Positions 1-8,639 of a DNA stretch of 64,000 nucleotides are shown here, one piece after another. Origin of the DNA: Martinezella lusitana. GTDB taxonomy: Bacteria; Pseudomonadota; Alphaproteobacteria; Rhizobiales; Rhizobiaceae. Numbering within the stretch: the first letter of the stretch is position 1; every line of letters begins with the position of its first letter. The notes under the pieces were generated by a model. It was not told where the DNA came from, searched no databases, and saw nothing but the letters and a program-made list of their open reading frames with translations. Made by a program: the position numbers and the translations under genes. The stretch is from NCBI RefSeq assembly GCF_016901135.1, contig NZ_JAFEVL010000003.1, positions 1 through 64,000 of the forward strand, given 5' to 3'.

Positions 1-143
1 CCGTCATGGCGTTGATGATGCATCTTTCGAGCCATCGTCCGGCAATGGGCGAGTTTCGGTTGCAAATCGGATTGAAGATCGTCGGATGGCTAGCAACGCT
101 CGTCATGGTCGCCGCCGCTATCGGCCTATTCGCAACCTGGTAG
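1..143 (+). CDS. C-terminal end of an NRAMP-type metal ion transporter (partial)
   Basis: Reading frame 3 is open from the window edge to a TAG at 141-143 and gives 46 residues. It contains a membrane-segment-like tail (LATLVMVAAAIGLFA) preceded by the basic stretch GEFRLQIGLKIVGW. This pattern is typical of the last transmembrane helix of NRAMP/MntH divalent metal transporters, which import Mn2+ or Fe2+ with protons across the inner membrane. Only the end is present, so the call rests on a short match and the rest of the gene lies upstream of the window. Confidence 0.5.
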   Translation, partial: VMALMMHLSSHRPAMGEFRLQIGLKIVGWLATLVMVAAAIGLFATW

Positions 144-205
144 GTGCGAGGCTCTGTTGTTGCGGTTGCAGCATGCGTCTCGAAGGGATTTTCCGTTGGC
201 ATGTT

Positions 206-230
206 GGAACGTTCAATGTCTTCCGAAGTT
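206..230 (+). promoter_or_regulatory. Candidate general-stress sigma factor (EcfG/RpoE2) promoter
   Basis: GGAAC at 206-210 is followed after 16 bases by AGTT at 227-230. The alphaproteobacterial EcfG consensus is GGAAC-N16/17-CGTT. The site lies about 47 bases before the DUF3008 start at 277. The first base of the -10 element deviates from consensus. Two similar sites occur upstream of the transketolase and PRC-barrel genes. Confidence 0.5.
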
Positions 231-276
231 ATAGAATTGCCGCCCATGAAAGCGGTAATCTTCAAAGGAGATCGAA

Positions 277-462
277 ATGCCCGCGAAATCCAAAGCTCAA
301 CAAAGGGCTGCTGGCGTAGCGCTGTCCGCAAAGCGTGGCGAGACTTCGAAAAGCGAATTGAAGGGAGCCTCGAAAGAAATGGAAAGATCCATGAGCGAGC
401 GGCAACTGGAGGAGTTCGCATCGACCAAGATAAAGGGTAAACCGGAACACGTATCCAAATGA
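277..462 (+). CDS. DUF3008 family small stress-type protein
   Basis: This encodes a 61-residue, Lys-rich hydrophilic protein. It begins MPAKSKAQQRAAGVALSAK and later has GASKEMERSMSERQLEEFAS and a KGKPEH tail. This is the complete, near-invariant layout of DUF3008, a small soluble family common in rhizobia whose molecular role is unknown. AAGGAG at 265-270 sits at normal distance before the ATG. The GGAAC-type promoter candidate upstream suggests expression in the general stress response (inference). The length matches the family. Confidence 0.85.
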   Translation: MPAKSKAQQRAAGVALSAKRGETSKSELKGASKEMERSMSERQLEEFASTKIKGKPEHVSK

Positions 463-483
463 GGATGCGTGGAGGAATGACCG

Positions 484-1020
484 ATGCTTCATCACTCCAC
501 AATGCTCAAAGCACTTACGACGGCCTTACTTTTGGTCGCAATCACAACGACAACATGGGCACAGTCAGCACCCAGTGCCCTCAGCCAGGAGACGGCCTTT
601 CTTCGCGCTTTTGACGGGCAGTTTACCGGAACTGGTAGGTTGGAGCGTGCCAATGGCTCAGACCACACGCTGACGTGCGAATTCAAAGGCAATAGCGTCG
701 GGCGGCAGGCTGTCTTTGACGGACGCTGCACGACAGCGATCATACTTGGCATATCGATGCGGATCAGTATCCGATATGACGCAGAGACGAGGCGCTATTT
801 GGGCTCGTTTCACGAGAGCATGGGCACCATTGCAGTCCTTGCCGGCTCTCGGCAGGGCGAGACGCTTTCGCTCTCTTTTACCGAGACGGCAAAGAGTATT
901 CGTCCCAATCCACCCGCACGACTGACGATCACACGAAGAAATCACGACATAGTTTTGGCACTTCGCAGAACAAAGCCAGGTCGGGGTCAAAACCTTGACC
1001 TTGTGTTGCGCCAAAGCTGA
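484..1020 (+). CDS. Secreted protein of unknown function
   Basis: The product is 178 residues. It starts with a clear Sec signal peptide: a hydrophobic core ALLLVAITTTTWA and likely cleavage after the AQS region near residue 28. GGAGG at 471-475 precedes the ATG by 8 bases and supports this start over the internal Met at 502. The mature part looks beta-rich. It has a DGQFTGTGRLER segment and a Cys pair (TCEFKG, DGRCTT), reminiscent of small lipocalin-like periplasmic proteins, but I do not recognise a named family. It follows the DUF3008 gene by 21 bases on the same strand and may be co-transcribed. Confidence 0.75.
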   Translation: MLHHSTMLKALTTALLLVAITTTTWAQSAPSALSQETAFLRAFDGQFTGTGRLERANGSDHTLTCEFKGNSVGRQAVFDGRCTTAIILGISMRISIRYDAETRRYLGSFHESMGTIAVLAGSRQGETLSLSFTETAKSIRPNPPARLTITRRNHDIVLALRRTKPGRGQNLDLVLRQS

Positions 1021-1210
1021 AGTCCACCATTGGCTCACCTGCAAGCGCTCATCTGATGAGAGCCCGCCTCGAGCAGCAACACCGCCTCACGCGTATCATT
1101 TTCGATTGCGTCATCGTAGGAGTCTATCAAGAAGGCAAGTATTCGGTCGGCATGGCGCGTCAATATTGCGGAACGGTCGCTTGGATCCGCGACCGAAACG
1201 AGGACTTCGA

Positions 1211-2668
1211 TTACGCAACGAGACGTTCTGTCCTAACCATGAGGCGGATCGACAAACCCTCGCGTCTCCATTCGCGAGAAATCTCGCCACCGAGCTGGCT
1301 GCGGACCGTCGCCTTGGTGAGGATACTGCCAAAACCATCACCATCGGTTTGCCGCTCGACCCGCGGCCCGCCGATCTCGGTCCACGTCAGGATAAAGTGC
1401 TCCCCATCCTCGGCGCATGCTATATCGACGCGTCCGTCCGAGGTGGAAAGAGCTCCATATTTCGCGGCGTTAGTTGCAAATTCATGCAGCAGCAATGCAA
1501 AGCTCGTGACCGCGCTGCCGCTAATAGTGACATCGGGGCCTGTAACGATGGCCCGCGATCGCCGGTTGTCGGTGCTGACATCGTAGGGCGCCACAATCGT
1601 CTGGATCAAGGCGTGCAGCGTGGTTGTCTGCTCGTTGCGACTGGCTGCGTCAGACGTGCGAGGAACCGTCAAGGCATGCGCAAGCGCCAATGCGTTCAAT
1701 CGGGCCGAAACAGCGGATGCGAGTTCGCCCGGTGTCGTTGCGGCTCGCGCGCTTAAGGACACAACGCTGCTTGCAAGACTGAACAGATTTTTGACGCGGT
1801 GGTCCATCTCCCTGATCAGCAAATGTTGCTGCTCTTCCGCGCGCCGGCGCTCGGTTATATCGCGAGCGATCTTGGATGCACCGACTACGCGGCCTTCGCG
1901 ATTTTTGATCGGCGACACCGATAATGATATTTCGACGAGACTGCCATCCTTCCGGCGTCGGATCGTTTCATAGTGGTCGATGCGTTCGCCACGGCGGATG
2001 CGAGCCAGGATCTCTGGCTCCTCGTTCTGTCGATCCAGAGGAATAAGCATGAGGACGGGCTGGCCGGTTGCTTCCTCCGCCGTGTAGCCGAACAGACGCT
2101 CGGCGCCACGGTTCCAGTTGACGATTGTGCCGTTCAAATCCTTGGCGAGGATCGCGTCGTCGGACGATTCAACGATTGCAGCAAACCTTTGGGCTGCCTC
2201 TTCCGCAACGGTCCGTTCGGTCAGATCGACGAGCATATTGACTGCGCCGCTAAGATTTCCGGCGGCGTCGAAGATCGGAGTTGGAAATGCGAGGAAAGCC
2301 ACACGTGTACCATCCGGCCGCTCGGCAACCGATTCCAGCCCTCTGACGGCGCGGCGCTCTTTCAACGCGATCGCCATGGGGCATTCGTCGTGCGGGAGAG
2401 GTGTCCCATCGGGCCGGTAGAGCTTCCATGAGCCGCAAAATTCGCTCGCTCCAAGCTCGGGACTGACACCCCACATCACAGCTGCTGCTTTGTTGTAGAA
2501 CGTGATCCGACCGACAGCGTCAGTCGTATAGACGGCTTCCGGCAGTGCCTCGAGAACATCTTGAAGCGCCAGCGGATGATAGAGCGAATTTGGTTGCGAT
2601 CCACCTTTAGCAGAAATTTCGGAGGACTCGGTGATCACATCATTCTCGCCAATCGACAGATGGTTCAT
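1211..2668 (-). CDS. PAS-PAS HWE-family sensor histidine kinase
   Basis: This is a cytoplasmic sensor kinase with no membrane segment. Two PAS domains (about residues 40-150 and 160-280; the second ends in the DITERRRAEEQ linker) precede an HWE-type kinase core. The core has the phospho-acceptor region MDHRVKNLFSL, the N-box LLHEFATNAAKYGAL and the defining WTE motif in FILTWTEIGGP. HWE kinases are abundant in rhizobia, and several feed the PhyR/EcfG general stress pathway. That fits the nearby GGAAC-type promoters, but no PhyR is visible here. The Met at 2668 is chosen because residues before it do not resemble a domain; an in-frame Met also exists at 2692. Confidence 0.9.
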   Translation of the reverse strand: MNHLSIGENDVITESSEISAKGGSQPNSLYHPLALQDVLEALPEAVYTTDAVGRITFYNKAAAVMWGVSPELGASEFCGSWKLYRPDGTPLPHDECPMAIALKERRAVRGLESVAERPDGTRVAFLAFPTPIFDAAGNLSGAVNMLVDLTERTVAEEAAQRFAAIVESSDDAILAKDLNGTIVNWNRGAERLFGYTAEEATGQPVLMLIPLDRQNEEPEILARIRRGERIDHYETIRRRKDGSLVEISLSVSPIKNREGRVVGASKIARDITERRRAEEQQHLLIREMDHRVKNLFSLASSVVSLSARAATTPGELASAVSARLNALALAHALTVPRTSDAASRNEQTTTLHALIQTIVAPYDVSTDNRRSRAIVTGPDVTISGSAVTSFALLLHEFATNAAKYGALSTSDGRVDIACAEDGEHFILTWTEIGGPRVERQTDGDGFGSILTKATVRSQLGGEISREWRREGLSIRLMVRTERLVA

Positions 2669-3129
2669 CGCGTACACTCCGTTTCCCGGCAATGCTTAAA
2701 AACCGCTGCGTCATGCGCAGATAGTATGGCCGCGGTAACAAGGCCGAGGATAGGTCTTCTTCACTTACAATTAAAGTACAATCGGGCGGCATCGTAGATG
2801 GAACTATTAAGGCGGCAGGACGAGGGATTGTAGATCGAAAAATACTATGGCGATTGGTAGAAATTGTCTTTTTTCGCTGCATAGGTCCATTTTACAGGTG
2901 CGCGATGCGACGCCCGCGATCCAGTCATTGAGAAATTCGACCCCAGATTACCGCCGACCGAGACGGCGCCGGAGATCTTATAGGACGCGCCGATACCGAT
3001 ATCGAAAGCATGAATCTCTGCCAGGTTTTCCGAATTTGGACGACTTGGCGATCACGATCAGGTGCGGCATCCTTGAATGAACGCGTGACGCCCTATTCTC
3101 TCTCCAAGTGTGCTGAGGCAACGATCGAC
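2669..3129. other. Intergenic stretch with no supported intact gene
   Basis: The HWE kinase promoter must lie in the left part. On the minus strand at about 2890-3030, a frame without an ATG reads IHAFDIGIGASYKISGAVSV followed by GGNLGSNFS. This has the alternating pattern of an outer-membrane beta-barrel and may be a gene fragment, but it is too short to name. Nothing else is supported. Confidence 0.4.
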
Positions 3130-3270
3130 ATGGCGTCGCAGAAAGAGAATTACCTCAGACAGCGCGCCTATCAAATTTAGCGGGAGCGGCGACGGCCGCA
3201 TGGGGAAGATCTCCGCCATTGGCTGAAGGCGACTTACTTGCCGGAATGGGGCGCCCACAACGATGCTTGA
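3130..3270 (+). pseudogene. DUF2934 gene interrupted by an amber codon
   Basis: From the ATG at 3130 the frame reads MASQKENYLRQRAYQI, then TAG at 3178-3180, then RERRRPHGEDLRHWLKA and on to a TGA at 3268-3270. DUF2934 proteins have a conserved core of the form RAYxIWExxGRPxGxxxxHWLxA. The stop sits exactly where the family has Trp, so one TGG-to-TAG change explains the break. Reading frame and motif spacing are otherwise intact. The family is small, soluble and of unknown function, often found among rhizobial stress genes. No ribosome binding site stands out. Confidence 0.7.
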
Positions 3271-3389
3271 GACCCCACAAACGGCGATATTTCCGTCCTT
3301 TTGGCAAGGACGGCGCCGTCGGCGGCAAAGGCAAGCGGGTAAGGGATGCCTAATCGCTCGCGCCGCCAAAGCCGGTGAAGCACGAAACG

Positions 3390-3414
3390 GGAACCCAAGC
3401 CACCCAGTGGCGTT
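3390..3414 (+). promoter_or_regulatory. Consensus EcfG/RpoE2-type promoter upstream of transketolase
   Basis: GGAAC at 3390-3394, 16 bases, then CGTT at 3411-3414. This is an exact match to the alphaproteobacterial general-stress promoter consensus, about 110 bases before the transketolase start. It is the best of the three such sites in the first 7 kb. Confidence 0.65.
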
Positions 3415-3524
3415 CTGGACTCCTTTCTGAAATCAGGCGTGGCGCCAGCCAAAACAGTTCCCGATTTACGCAGGACCACCATCTGCGCGTCAGATGGCAC
3501 GGCAATAAGTCCTTGGAGGAATAA

Positions 3525-5561
3525 ATGCAAAACCAATCTCAAGCGGTCGACAAGGCCGTACCGGCTCCCAAAGATCAGCATCTGCGCGATCTCGCCAATT
3601 GCATCCGTTTTCTGTCCATGGACGCTGTCGAAAAGGCAAAAAGCGGCCATCCGGGAATGCCGATGGGCATGGCGGACATCGCAGCCGTGCTGTTTTCAGA
3701 CTTCATGAAGTTCGATGCCGACGATCCATATTGGTTCGACCGCGATCGTTTCGTGATCTCGAATGGCCACGGCTCGATGCTGCTCTACAGTCTTCTGTAC
3801 TTGACGGGTTACAAAGACATGACGATCGAAGAGATCCAACGGTTTCGTCAGATCGATAGCAGGACGCCCGGACATCCGGAATATCACCACGCGCCCGGGA
3901 TCGAGACGACCACGGGGCCGTTGGGACAGGGGCTGGCGAATTCGGTTGGCTTTGCTTTTGCCGAACGGATCATGAATTCCACCTTTGGCGACGATCTCGT
4001 CGATCATTTCACCTATGTTTTCCTCGGTGATGGATGCACGATGGAAGGCATCAGCCACGAGGCGATTTCGCTCGCTGGCCACCTGAAGCTCGGAAGACTG
4101 ATCGCCTTCTTCGACAACAATTCCATATCCATCGACGGTGCCACCAGCCTTGCCGAATCCGACAATCAGGCCGACCGTTTCCGTGCATCGAACTGGCACG
4201 TGCAGGAAATCAACGGACACGACACAGACGCCATTCGCACCGCGATCATTGAGGCACAGAAAATTACCGACAGGCCATCGATGATTTCTTGCCGAACCAT
4301 CATCGGCTTTGGTTTTCCGACCAGGGCTGGCACGCAGAAGGCGCATAGCGACGCGCCGGGAGAAGAGGAAATCGCCGGCGCCCGCCGGATCCTCGCTTGG
4401 TCCGCCCCTCCATTTGAAATCCCGCAACCGCTGCTCGACAGTTGGCGCCAAATCGGCGCGAGGGGCCGGCAGGCACGGATGGCCTGGGCCGACCGCGTGA
4501 AGGAGACGCCGGAAGCGCTTCGAGAAAATTTCGAACGGCGCATGAAAGGGGAGCTCCCTTCCGACTGGCGTCAGGCAATCGTATCGGCCAAGGCCGAGCT
4601 GCTTGCCAGCGAGAAGGACCTGGCGACGCGGCAGGCAAGCGGCATCGTGCTCAATCACCTGTTCGATGCCATTCCCGAAATGCTCGGCGGTTCGGCGGAT
4701 CTGACACCGTCGAACAATACAAAGGCTAATAATCAGGTTGAGATCACGCCTGGCCACTATACCGGTTCCTACGTCCACTACGGTGTTCGTGAACACGGCA
4801 TGGCGGCCGCAATGAATGGCATTGCGTTGCATGGTGGCCTCATTCCCTACGGCGGAACATTCCTGACGTTTTCCGACTATTGCCGACCGTCCATTCGTCT
4901 TGCCGCTATGATGGAAATCCGCACTATCTTCGTGATGACGCACGATTCCATAGGCCTTGGCGAAGATGGTCCGACACACCAGCCGATCGAACATCTGAGT
5001 GCGCTGCGCGCCATTCCCCGGCTTGCCGTCTATCGACCGGGTGATCCCATCGAGACTGCCGAATGCTGGGAAGCGATCCTCGACGCACCCAGACGCGCGG
5101 CATTGATCGCTTTATCCCGGCAGCCGATGCCTTTTCTTCGGCATGATGCCGGTGGCGAAAATCTCTCGGCGAGGGGCGGCTATATCCTGCTCGACGCCGA
5201 AGGCGGAGAGCGATGCCTCACGATCATGGCAACCGGGTCCGAACTGCATCTTGCGAAGCAAGCGCGGGCCGTCTTGCAGGGCGAAGGGGTTCCGACCGCC
5301 GTCGTTTCCATGCCCTGCCGCCTGATATTCGAAGAGCAGGATGATGATTACAAACGCAAGGTTCTCGGCGAAACTCGGGCACGCGTTGCCGTTGAAGCAG
5401 CGGTGCAGGATTCCTGGGATCGCTATCTGGGACTCGATGGCCGTTTTGTCGGCATGCACGAGTTCGGCGCATCGGGCAAGATTGACGACGTCTACAAGAA
5501 GTTCGATATCACGACCGACGCCGTGGTTCGTGCCGCTCGAACGGTCTTAAGAACGGCTTAA
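3525..5561 (+). CDS. tkt: Transketolase
   Basis: This thiamine-diphosphate enzyme of the pentose phosphate pathway transfers two-carbon units between sugar phosphates in the cytoplasm. At 678 residues it has the usual length. The N-terminal domain has SGHPGMPMGMA, the GHGSML segment and the ThDP/metal motif GDGCTMEG ending in NN at the family position. The middle pyrimidine-binding domain carries the GVREHGMAAAMNGIALHGG block and THDSIGLGEDGPTHQP. GGAGG lies just before the ATG. An exact general-stress promoter motif upstream suggests that this is a stress-induced second transketolase rather than the housekeeping one (inference). It stands alone, without other pentose phosphate genes. Confidence 0.95.
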   Translation: MQNQSQAVDKAVPAPKDQHLRDLANCIRFLSMDAVEKAKSGHPGMPMGMADIAAVLFSDFMKFDADDPYWFDRDRFVISNGHGSMLLYSLLYLTGYKDMTIEEIQRFRQIDSRTPGHPEYHHAPGIETTTGPLGQGLANSVGFAFAERIMNSTFGDDLVDHFTYVFLGDGCTMEGISHEAISLAGHLKLGRLIAFFDNNSISIDGATSLAESDNQADRFRASNWHVQEINGHDTDAIRTAIIEAQKITDRPSMISCRTIIGFGFPTRAGTQKAHSDAPGEEEIAGARRILAWSAPPFEIPQPLLDSWRQIGARGRQARMAWADRVKETPEALRENFERRMKGELPSDWRQAIVSAKAELLASEKDLATRQASGIVLNHLFDAIPEMLGGSADLTPSNNTKANNQVEITPGHYTGSYVHYGVREHGMAAAMNGIALHGGLIPYGGTFLTFSDYCRPSIRLAAMMEIRTIFVMTHDSIGLGEDGPTHQPIEHLSALRAIPRLAVYRPGDPIETAECWEAILDAPRRAALIALSRQPMPFLRHDAGGENLSARGGYILLDAEGGERCLTIMATGSELHLAKQARAVLQGEGVPTAVVSMPCRLIFEEQDDDYKRKVLGETRARVAVEAAVQDSWDRYLGLDGRFVGMHEFGASGKIDDVYKKFDITTDAVVRAARTVLRTA

Positions 5562-5583
5562 GCGCCGAAATCACCCGTACCGC

Positions 5584-5716
5584 TCATGAAAGCCCAATAG
5601 TAGCCGGTGGCCCAACGCCATCGCAGACGATCTTGGTGAGCGCCAGCATCGGAGCAGCAAGGATCGCGCCGTGTACAACCACATCCAAATATTCGAGCGC
5701 TTGATCCGAAATATAG
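5584..5716 (-). pseudogene. Fragment of an AI-2E family transporter C-terminus
   Basis: On the minus strand a frame without a start reads YISDQALEYLDVVVHGAILA and continues APMLALTKIVCD to a TGA at 5584-5586. The GAILAxPMLAxxKIxCD pattern resembles the last helix region of AI-2E/PerM-family permeases of rhizobia. The upstream part of the gene is missing. Moderate to low confidence, because the match is only about 40 residues. Confidence 0.35.
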
Positions 5717-6077
5717 CGTAGCGAACGCCTGTGCCCAGAACAGGCGCTTCAGCGCACTTCCGATAAGGCCGGATAAGGAATGGCTCGTCGTGGCACCTTT
5801 TCGAACGCCATCGAAGCAGTTCCAATAATCGAAACCTTCGTTCCGGCTTGGCGGCAATAGAGGCAATAAAGCAGACGGCAATTGCCTGCGATCCATCGGT
5901 TTGCCCGGAGTCATGAATGGTCACTGTGTGCTTACTTTCGATATACATTGAAAGGCACGGATCAATTTCGAGGCGAGCCGCGTTACATATCCACTGATGC
6001 TTACCTTGAACCACGCCAATTCACACCTGCCGCCACCACTTCCAAAGGAGCGGTGGCCCAAGAGAATTGATATTTCA
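5717..6077. other. Intergenic stretch, no gene supported
   Basis: Short open frames here have no family resemblance and no good ribosome binding sites. The right end carries the leader of the response regulator gene. AAAGGAG at 6044-6050 is 27 bases from the ATG at 6078, too far for a standard site. Confidence 0.4.
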
Positions 6078-6446
6078 ATGGCCCATGCCCGTATTGCCGT
6101 TCTCGTGGTCGAGGACGAACCACTAACGAGGATAGACATTGTCAGTGCTCTGGAGGATGGCGGGTTTCTGGTCTTTGAAGCTGCAAACGCCGACGAAGCC
6201 ATTTTCATCCTCGAACAATATACGGAAATACAAGCCCTGTTCACCGACATCGATATGCCCGGCAGCATGGACGGTCTGAAACTGGCAGCCGCTGTTCGAG
6301 ATCGGTGGCCGCCCATCAAGATTATCGTGACGTCCGGCCACCAGTCCATTCTGGAAGAGAACCTTCCGGTCGATGGGCGGTTTTTCAGCAAGCCCTACAG
6401 CCCTGAGAGAATTATCAGCGCAATACGCGAAATGGTGGCAGCCTGA
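6078..6446 (+). CDS. Single-domain response regulator (receiver only)
   Basis: This encodes 122 residues forming one CheY-like receiver and no output domain. The acidic pair is in VVEDEPLTRIDI, the phospho-acceptor is the middle Asp of FTDIDMPGSMDG, the switch Thr/Ser is in IIVTSGHQS, and the Lys is in FFSKPYSPE. Single receivers of this type in rhizobia commonly act as phosphate sinks or connectors for HWE kinases, and one such kinase lies 3.4 kb upstream. The start is uncertain: ATG 6078 matches the family N-terminus, but a longer in-frame start at 5997 exists and AAAGGAG lies between them. Confidence 0.9.
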   Translation: MAHARIAVLVVEDEPLTRIDIVSALEDGGFLVFEAANADEAIFILEQYTEIQALFTDIDMPGSMDGLKLAAAVRDRWPPIKIIVTSGHQSILEENLPVDGRFFSKPYSPERIISAIREMVAA

Positions 6447-6646
6447 GCGAGGTCGATACTGATCATCATCCACATTTGCTGAGCTTTCGTTGCCTGCCCA
6501 CTAGGTCTCAAGGATGAATGCTACTCAGGATTGTATGCCCCAACTATTCAGATTGACTTTATCTCTTTGATTGCGTGCGGAATAAAAGTCCAGCCGACGG
6601 GCTATCGTCGTGAAAAGACGAAAAACAAGATAAATCAATGAACTAG

Positions 6647-6671
6647 GGAACGTTTTCCACTCGCAAGGGTT
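6647..6671 (+). promoter_or_regulatory. Candidate EcfG/RpoE2-type promoter of the PRC-barrel gene
   Basis: GGAAC at 6647-6651 and GGTT at 6668-6671 are separated by 16 bases, one mismatch from the consensus GGAAC-N16-CGTT. The site is 53 bases before the start of a secreted PRC-barrel protein, a class often controlled by the general stress response in rhizobia. Confidence 0.55.
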
Positions 6672-6724
6672 ACCTCCCGGTAATGGCATGCACCTTCGTC
6701 TGCCGTACTTTACAGGAGTGTCCC

Positions 6725-7171
6725 ATGAAAATTCGTTCGATCGTTGCCGGCTTGACGCTCACGTTTATGAGTGGCGCAGCCTTCGCTCAGACGACTGCCG
6801 CAACCGGCGCAGACGCCGCCATGGCTGGCCCCGGCATCACAATGGGCAAGACGGCAAACGGCGCCCTAAAATACGTCAACATCCAGGACGATGATCTGGT
6901 CACGTCGAAGCTGGTCGGCATCGGCATATACAACAAGCAGAACGAAACCATCGGTAAAATATCCGACGTAGTCATCGGTGAAGGCAAGTCGGTGATTGGC
7001 GTTGTTGCAAGTGTCGGCGGCTTCCTCGGTATCGGTGAAACCTACGTGGTTCTCGATCCATCCTCGATCGCGCTGGCGCCGGACAACGGCACCTGGAAGG
7101 CTTATGTCGACACCTCGAAAGAGGATCTCTCGATGGCCCCGAAGCTCGACTATTCCAAATTGAGGAAATAA
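6725..7171 (+). CDS. Secreted PRC-barrel domain protein
   Basis: This encodes 148 residues with a Sec signal peptide (MKIRSIVAGLTLTFMSGAAFA, cut before QTTAA). A PRC-barrel fold covers about residues 55-125: LVGIGIYNKQNETIGKISDV, then VIGVVASVGGFLGIGETYVV. PRC-barrels are small beta-barrels used in ribosome maturation, photosynthetic reaction centres and, in rhizobia, in periplasmic stress proteins of unknown action. AGGAG sits 5 to 10 bases before the ATG at 6725, which decides the start over the in-frame Met at 6683. Confidence 0.88.
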   Translation: MKIRSIVAGLTLTFMSGAAFAQTTAATGADAAMAGPGITMGKTANGALKYVNIQDDDLVTSKLVGIGIYNKQNETIGKISDVVIGEGKSVIGVVASVGGFLGIGETYVVLDPSSIALAPDNGTWKAYVDTSKEDLSMAPKLDYSKLRK

Positions 7172-7332
7172 TGCCGGAGCCAGCTTCGCGTCGGCCCTTT
7201 TCCTTCCGACGTTGTTGCACTGGAAACATCCGGCGCTCCAAAAACGTTGGCTCCGGATCACCGCCTCTTCTCCTGTACGGCTATTCCACGCGCGCATGAC
7301 ATGGAGAACGCTAGATCGATGGCGGGCGCCTA

Positions 7333-8190
7333 TCATCGCAAGAATGCTTTCAAGGCCTCCGCCAGAGCCACAGGATTTTCCTCCGCGACATGATGCCCGC
7401 TGTCGATCCCATGTCCTTTTATCTCGTTGACCCAAGGCCGCCAGATGTCGATCGGGTTCCCGTACAGCTCCTCCATGTCGTCCTTCGTCGACCACAGGCA
7501 AAGGGTCGGACATCGCACTCGTCTTCCCGCCATTCTGTCTTCGAGGTCATGCTGCCGATCGACCGTCAGTCCTGACCGATAGTCCTCCAGCATTCCATGC
7601 ACGACTGCCGGGTCGTGGATGACATCAAGCAAATCCTGATACGCCTCAACACCCATCTGGTCTGGTTTCAGCCCGCCGTACCACGCGGAAGGATTTGCCG
7701 AGATGGCTCGTTCAGGCTTGTCCGGCGTCGCGAAAAAGAACCAGTGCCACCACAGCCGAGCGAACTTCTCGTCAGCACGTTCAAGCGCTTCCAGAATGGG
7801 AACGCTGTCGATCACGGCCAGTTTCGTGACGACGTCCGGATGCTCCATCGCCATTCGAAACGCTACATAGCTGCCACGATCATGTCCCGCGACGACAAAC
7901 CGATCATGGCCTAGCCGCCTCATGAGCTCGACGCAATCCTGCGCCTTGGCGCGCTTGGAAGACCCAGCATGGCCGCTGCTTTGCGGGGACTGAAACGAAC
8001 GACCGAAACCGCGCAAATCCGGGGAGACGACCGTGAAGAACGGCGACAGCAGATCCGCGACCTGCCCCCATGTCATATGCGTGCGGGGATGACCGTGCAG
8101 CAGAAGAAGTGGCGGGCCGGAGCCCCCATGGCGGACGCGAAGCGCTCCAGGTCCGACGTCGATCATTTCCAATTGGAAGCCGCAGAACAT
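7333..8190 (-). CDS. Alpha/beta hydrolase of the haloacetate dehalogenase/epoxide hydrolase type
   Basis: A soluble alpha/beta-hydrolase of 285 residues. The oxyanion motif is LLLLHGHPRTH; the nucleophile elbow is AGHDRGSY, with Asp rather than Ser. WWHWFFFATPD lies in the cap and the catalytic His in DSGHHVAEENP. This architecture is that of fluoroacetate and haloacetate dehalogenases, which hydrolyse C-halogen bonds through an aspartyl ester. The first Arg after the nucleophile is kept, but the second carboxylate-binding Arg of fluoroacetate dehalogenase (DRGxR) is Tyr here, so true defluorinase activity is doubtful. Epoxide hydrolase is an alternative. It stands alone, convergent to the PRC-barrel gene. 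Confidence 0.8.
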   Translation of the reverse strand: MFCGFQLEMIDVGPGALRVRHGGSGPPLLLLHGHPRTHMTWGQVADLLSPFFTVVSPDLRGFGRSFQSPQSSGHAGSSKRAKAQDCVELMRRLGHDRFVVAGHDRGSYVAFRMAMEHPDVVTKLAVIDSVPILEALERADEKFARLWWHWFFFATPDKPERAISANPSAWYGGLKPDQMGVEAYQDLLDVIHDPAVVHGMLEDYRSGLTVDRQHDLEDRMAGRRVRCPTLCLWSTKDDMEELYGNPIDIWRPWVNEIKGHGIDSGHHVAEENPVALAEALKAFLR

Positions 8191-8396
8191 GCATTCTCCT
8201 CAGTCTCCGGTACGAAGTCGGAGCAAGTGCAAAACACCGGAATACAGCATTAAGAGAAGCAACCCGAGAGCACCCTAGATATTGCGACGTTCCTTCCATT
8301 ATATAATTTGAGTTGGGTCAGCGGCTCCTCAGCATGTCTTGGCCATTTAGTACGACTTCAGTCGCCGACCTTCGCCGCTGAACGCAGGAATTGCCT

Positions 8397-8624
8397 TTAC
8401 TGAGTTGGTGCTGTTGCCGGTGGAGTTGAATTAGCCGCCGATGGCTGGATCGTCGTCTGGGCAGGCGGAACGCGAGAGTCCGATGGACCCACGATAGACC
8501 AAAAGCTCCAGGCCAGAGCCGCGACCAGAACAACCGCAAGAATGGCGATCCAAGGAGACCACGCCGGCCGATCAACCGGCGTCGTTCTAAGGTCGAGGCG
8601 GGGGTTGTTGGTATCTTTACTCAT
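8397..8624 (-). CDS. Small single-span membrane protein
   Basis: This encodes 75 residues: a polar N-terminus, one transmembrane helix (WIAILAVVLVAALAWSFWSI, about residues 25-44), and a Pro/Thr/Ala-rich periplasmic tail (PPAQTTIQPSAANS). AGGAG lies close before the ATG on the minus strand. This layout is frequent in rhizobial genomes and has no assigned function. The neighbours are unrelated, so context adds nothing. Confidence 0.6.
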   Translation of the reverse strand: MSKDTNNPRLDLRTTPVDRPAWSPWIAILAVVLVAALAWSFWSIVGPSDSRVPPAQTTIQPSAANSTPPATAPTQ

Positions 8625-8639
8625 TGCAACACTCCTGCG

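Noticed and set aside
444..468. GGAAC at 444 as a fourth general-stress promoter
   Set aside because: No CGTT-like -10 element at the required 16- to 17-base spacing.
3696..4994. 432-codon minus-strand frame within the transketolase gene
   Set aside because: It lies fully inside a clear plus-strand enzyme gene, with no ribosome site or family resemblance.
7333..8190. Naming the alpha/beta hydrolase fluoroacetate dehalogenase
   Set aside because: The second carboxylate-binding Arg of DRGxR is replaced by Tyr, so the specific activity is not supported.
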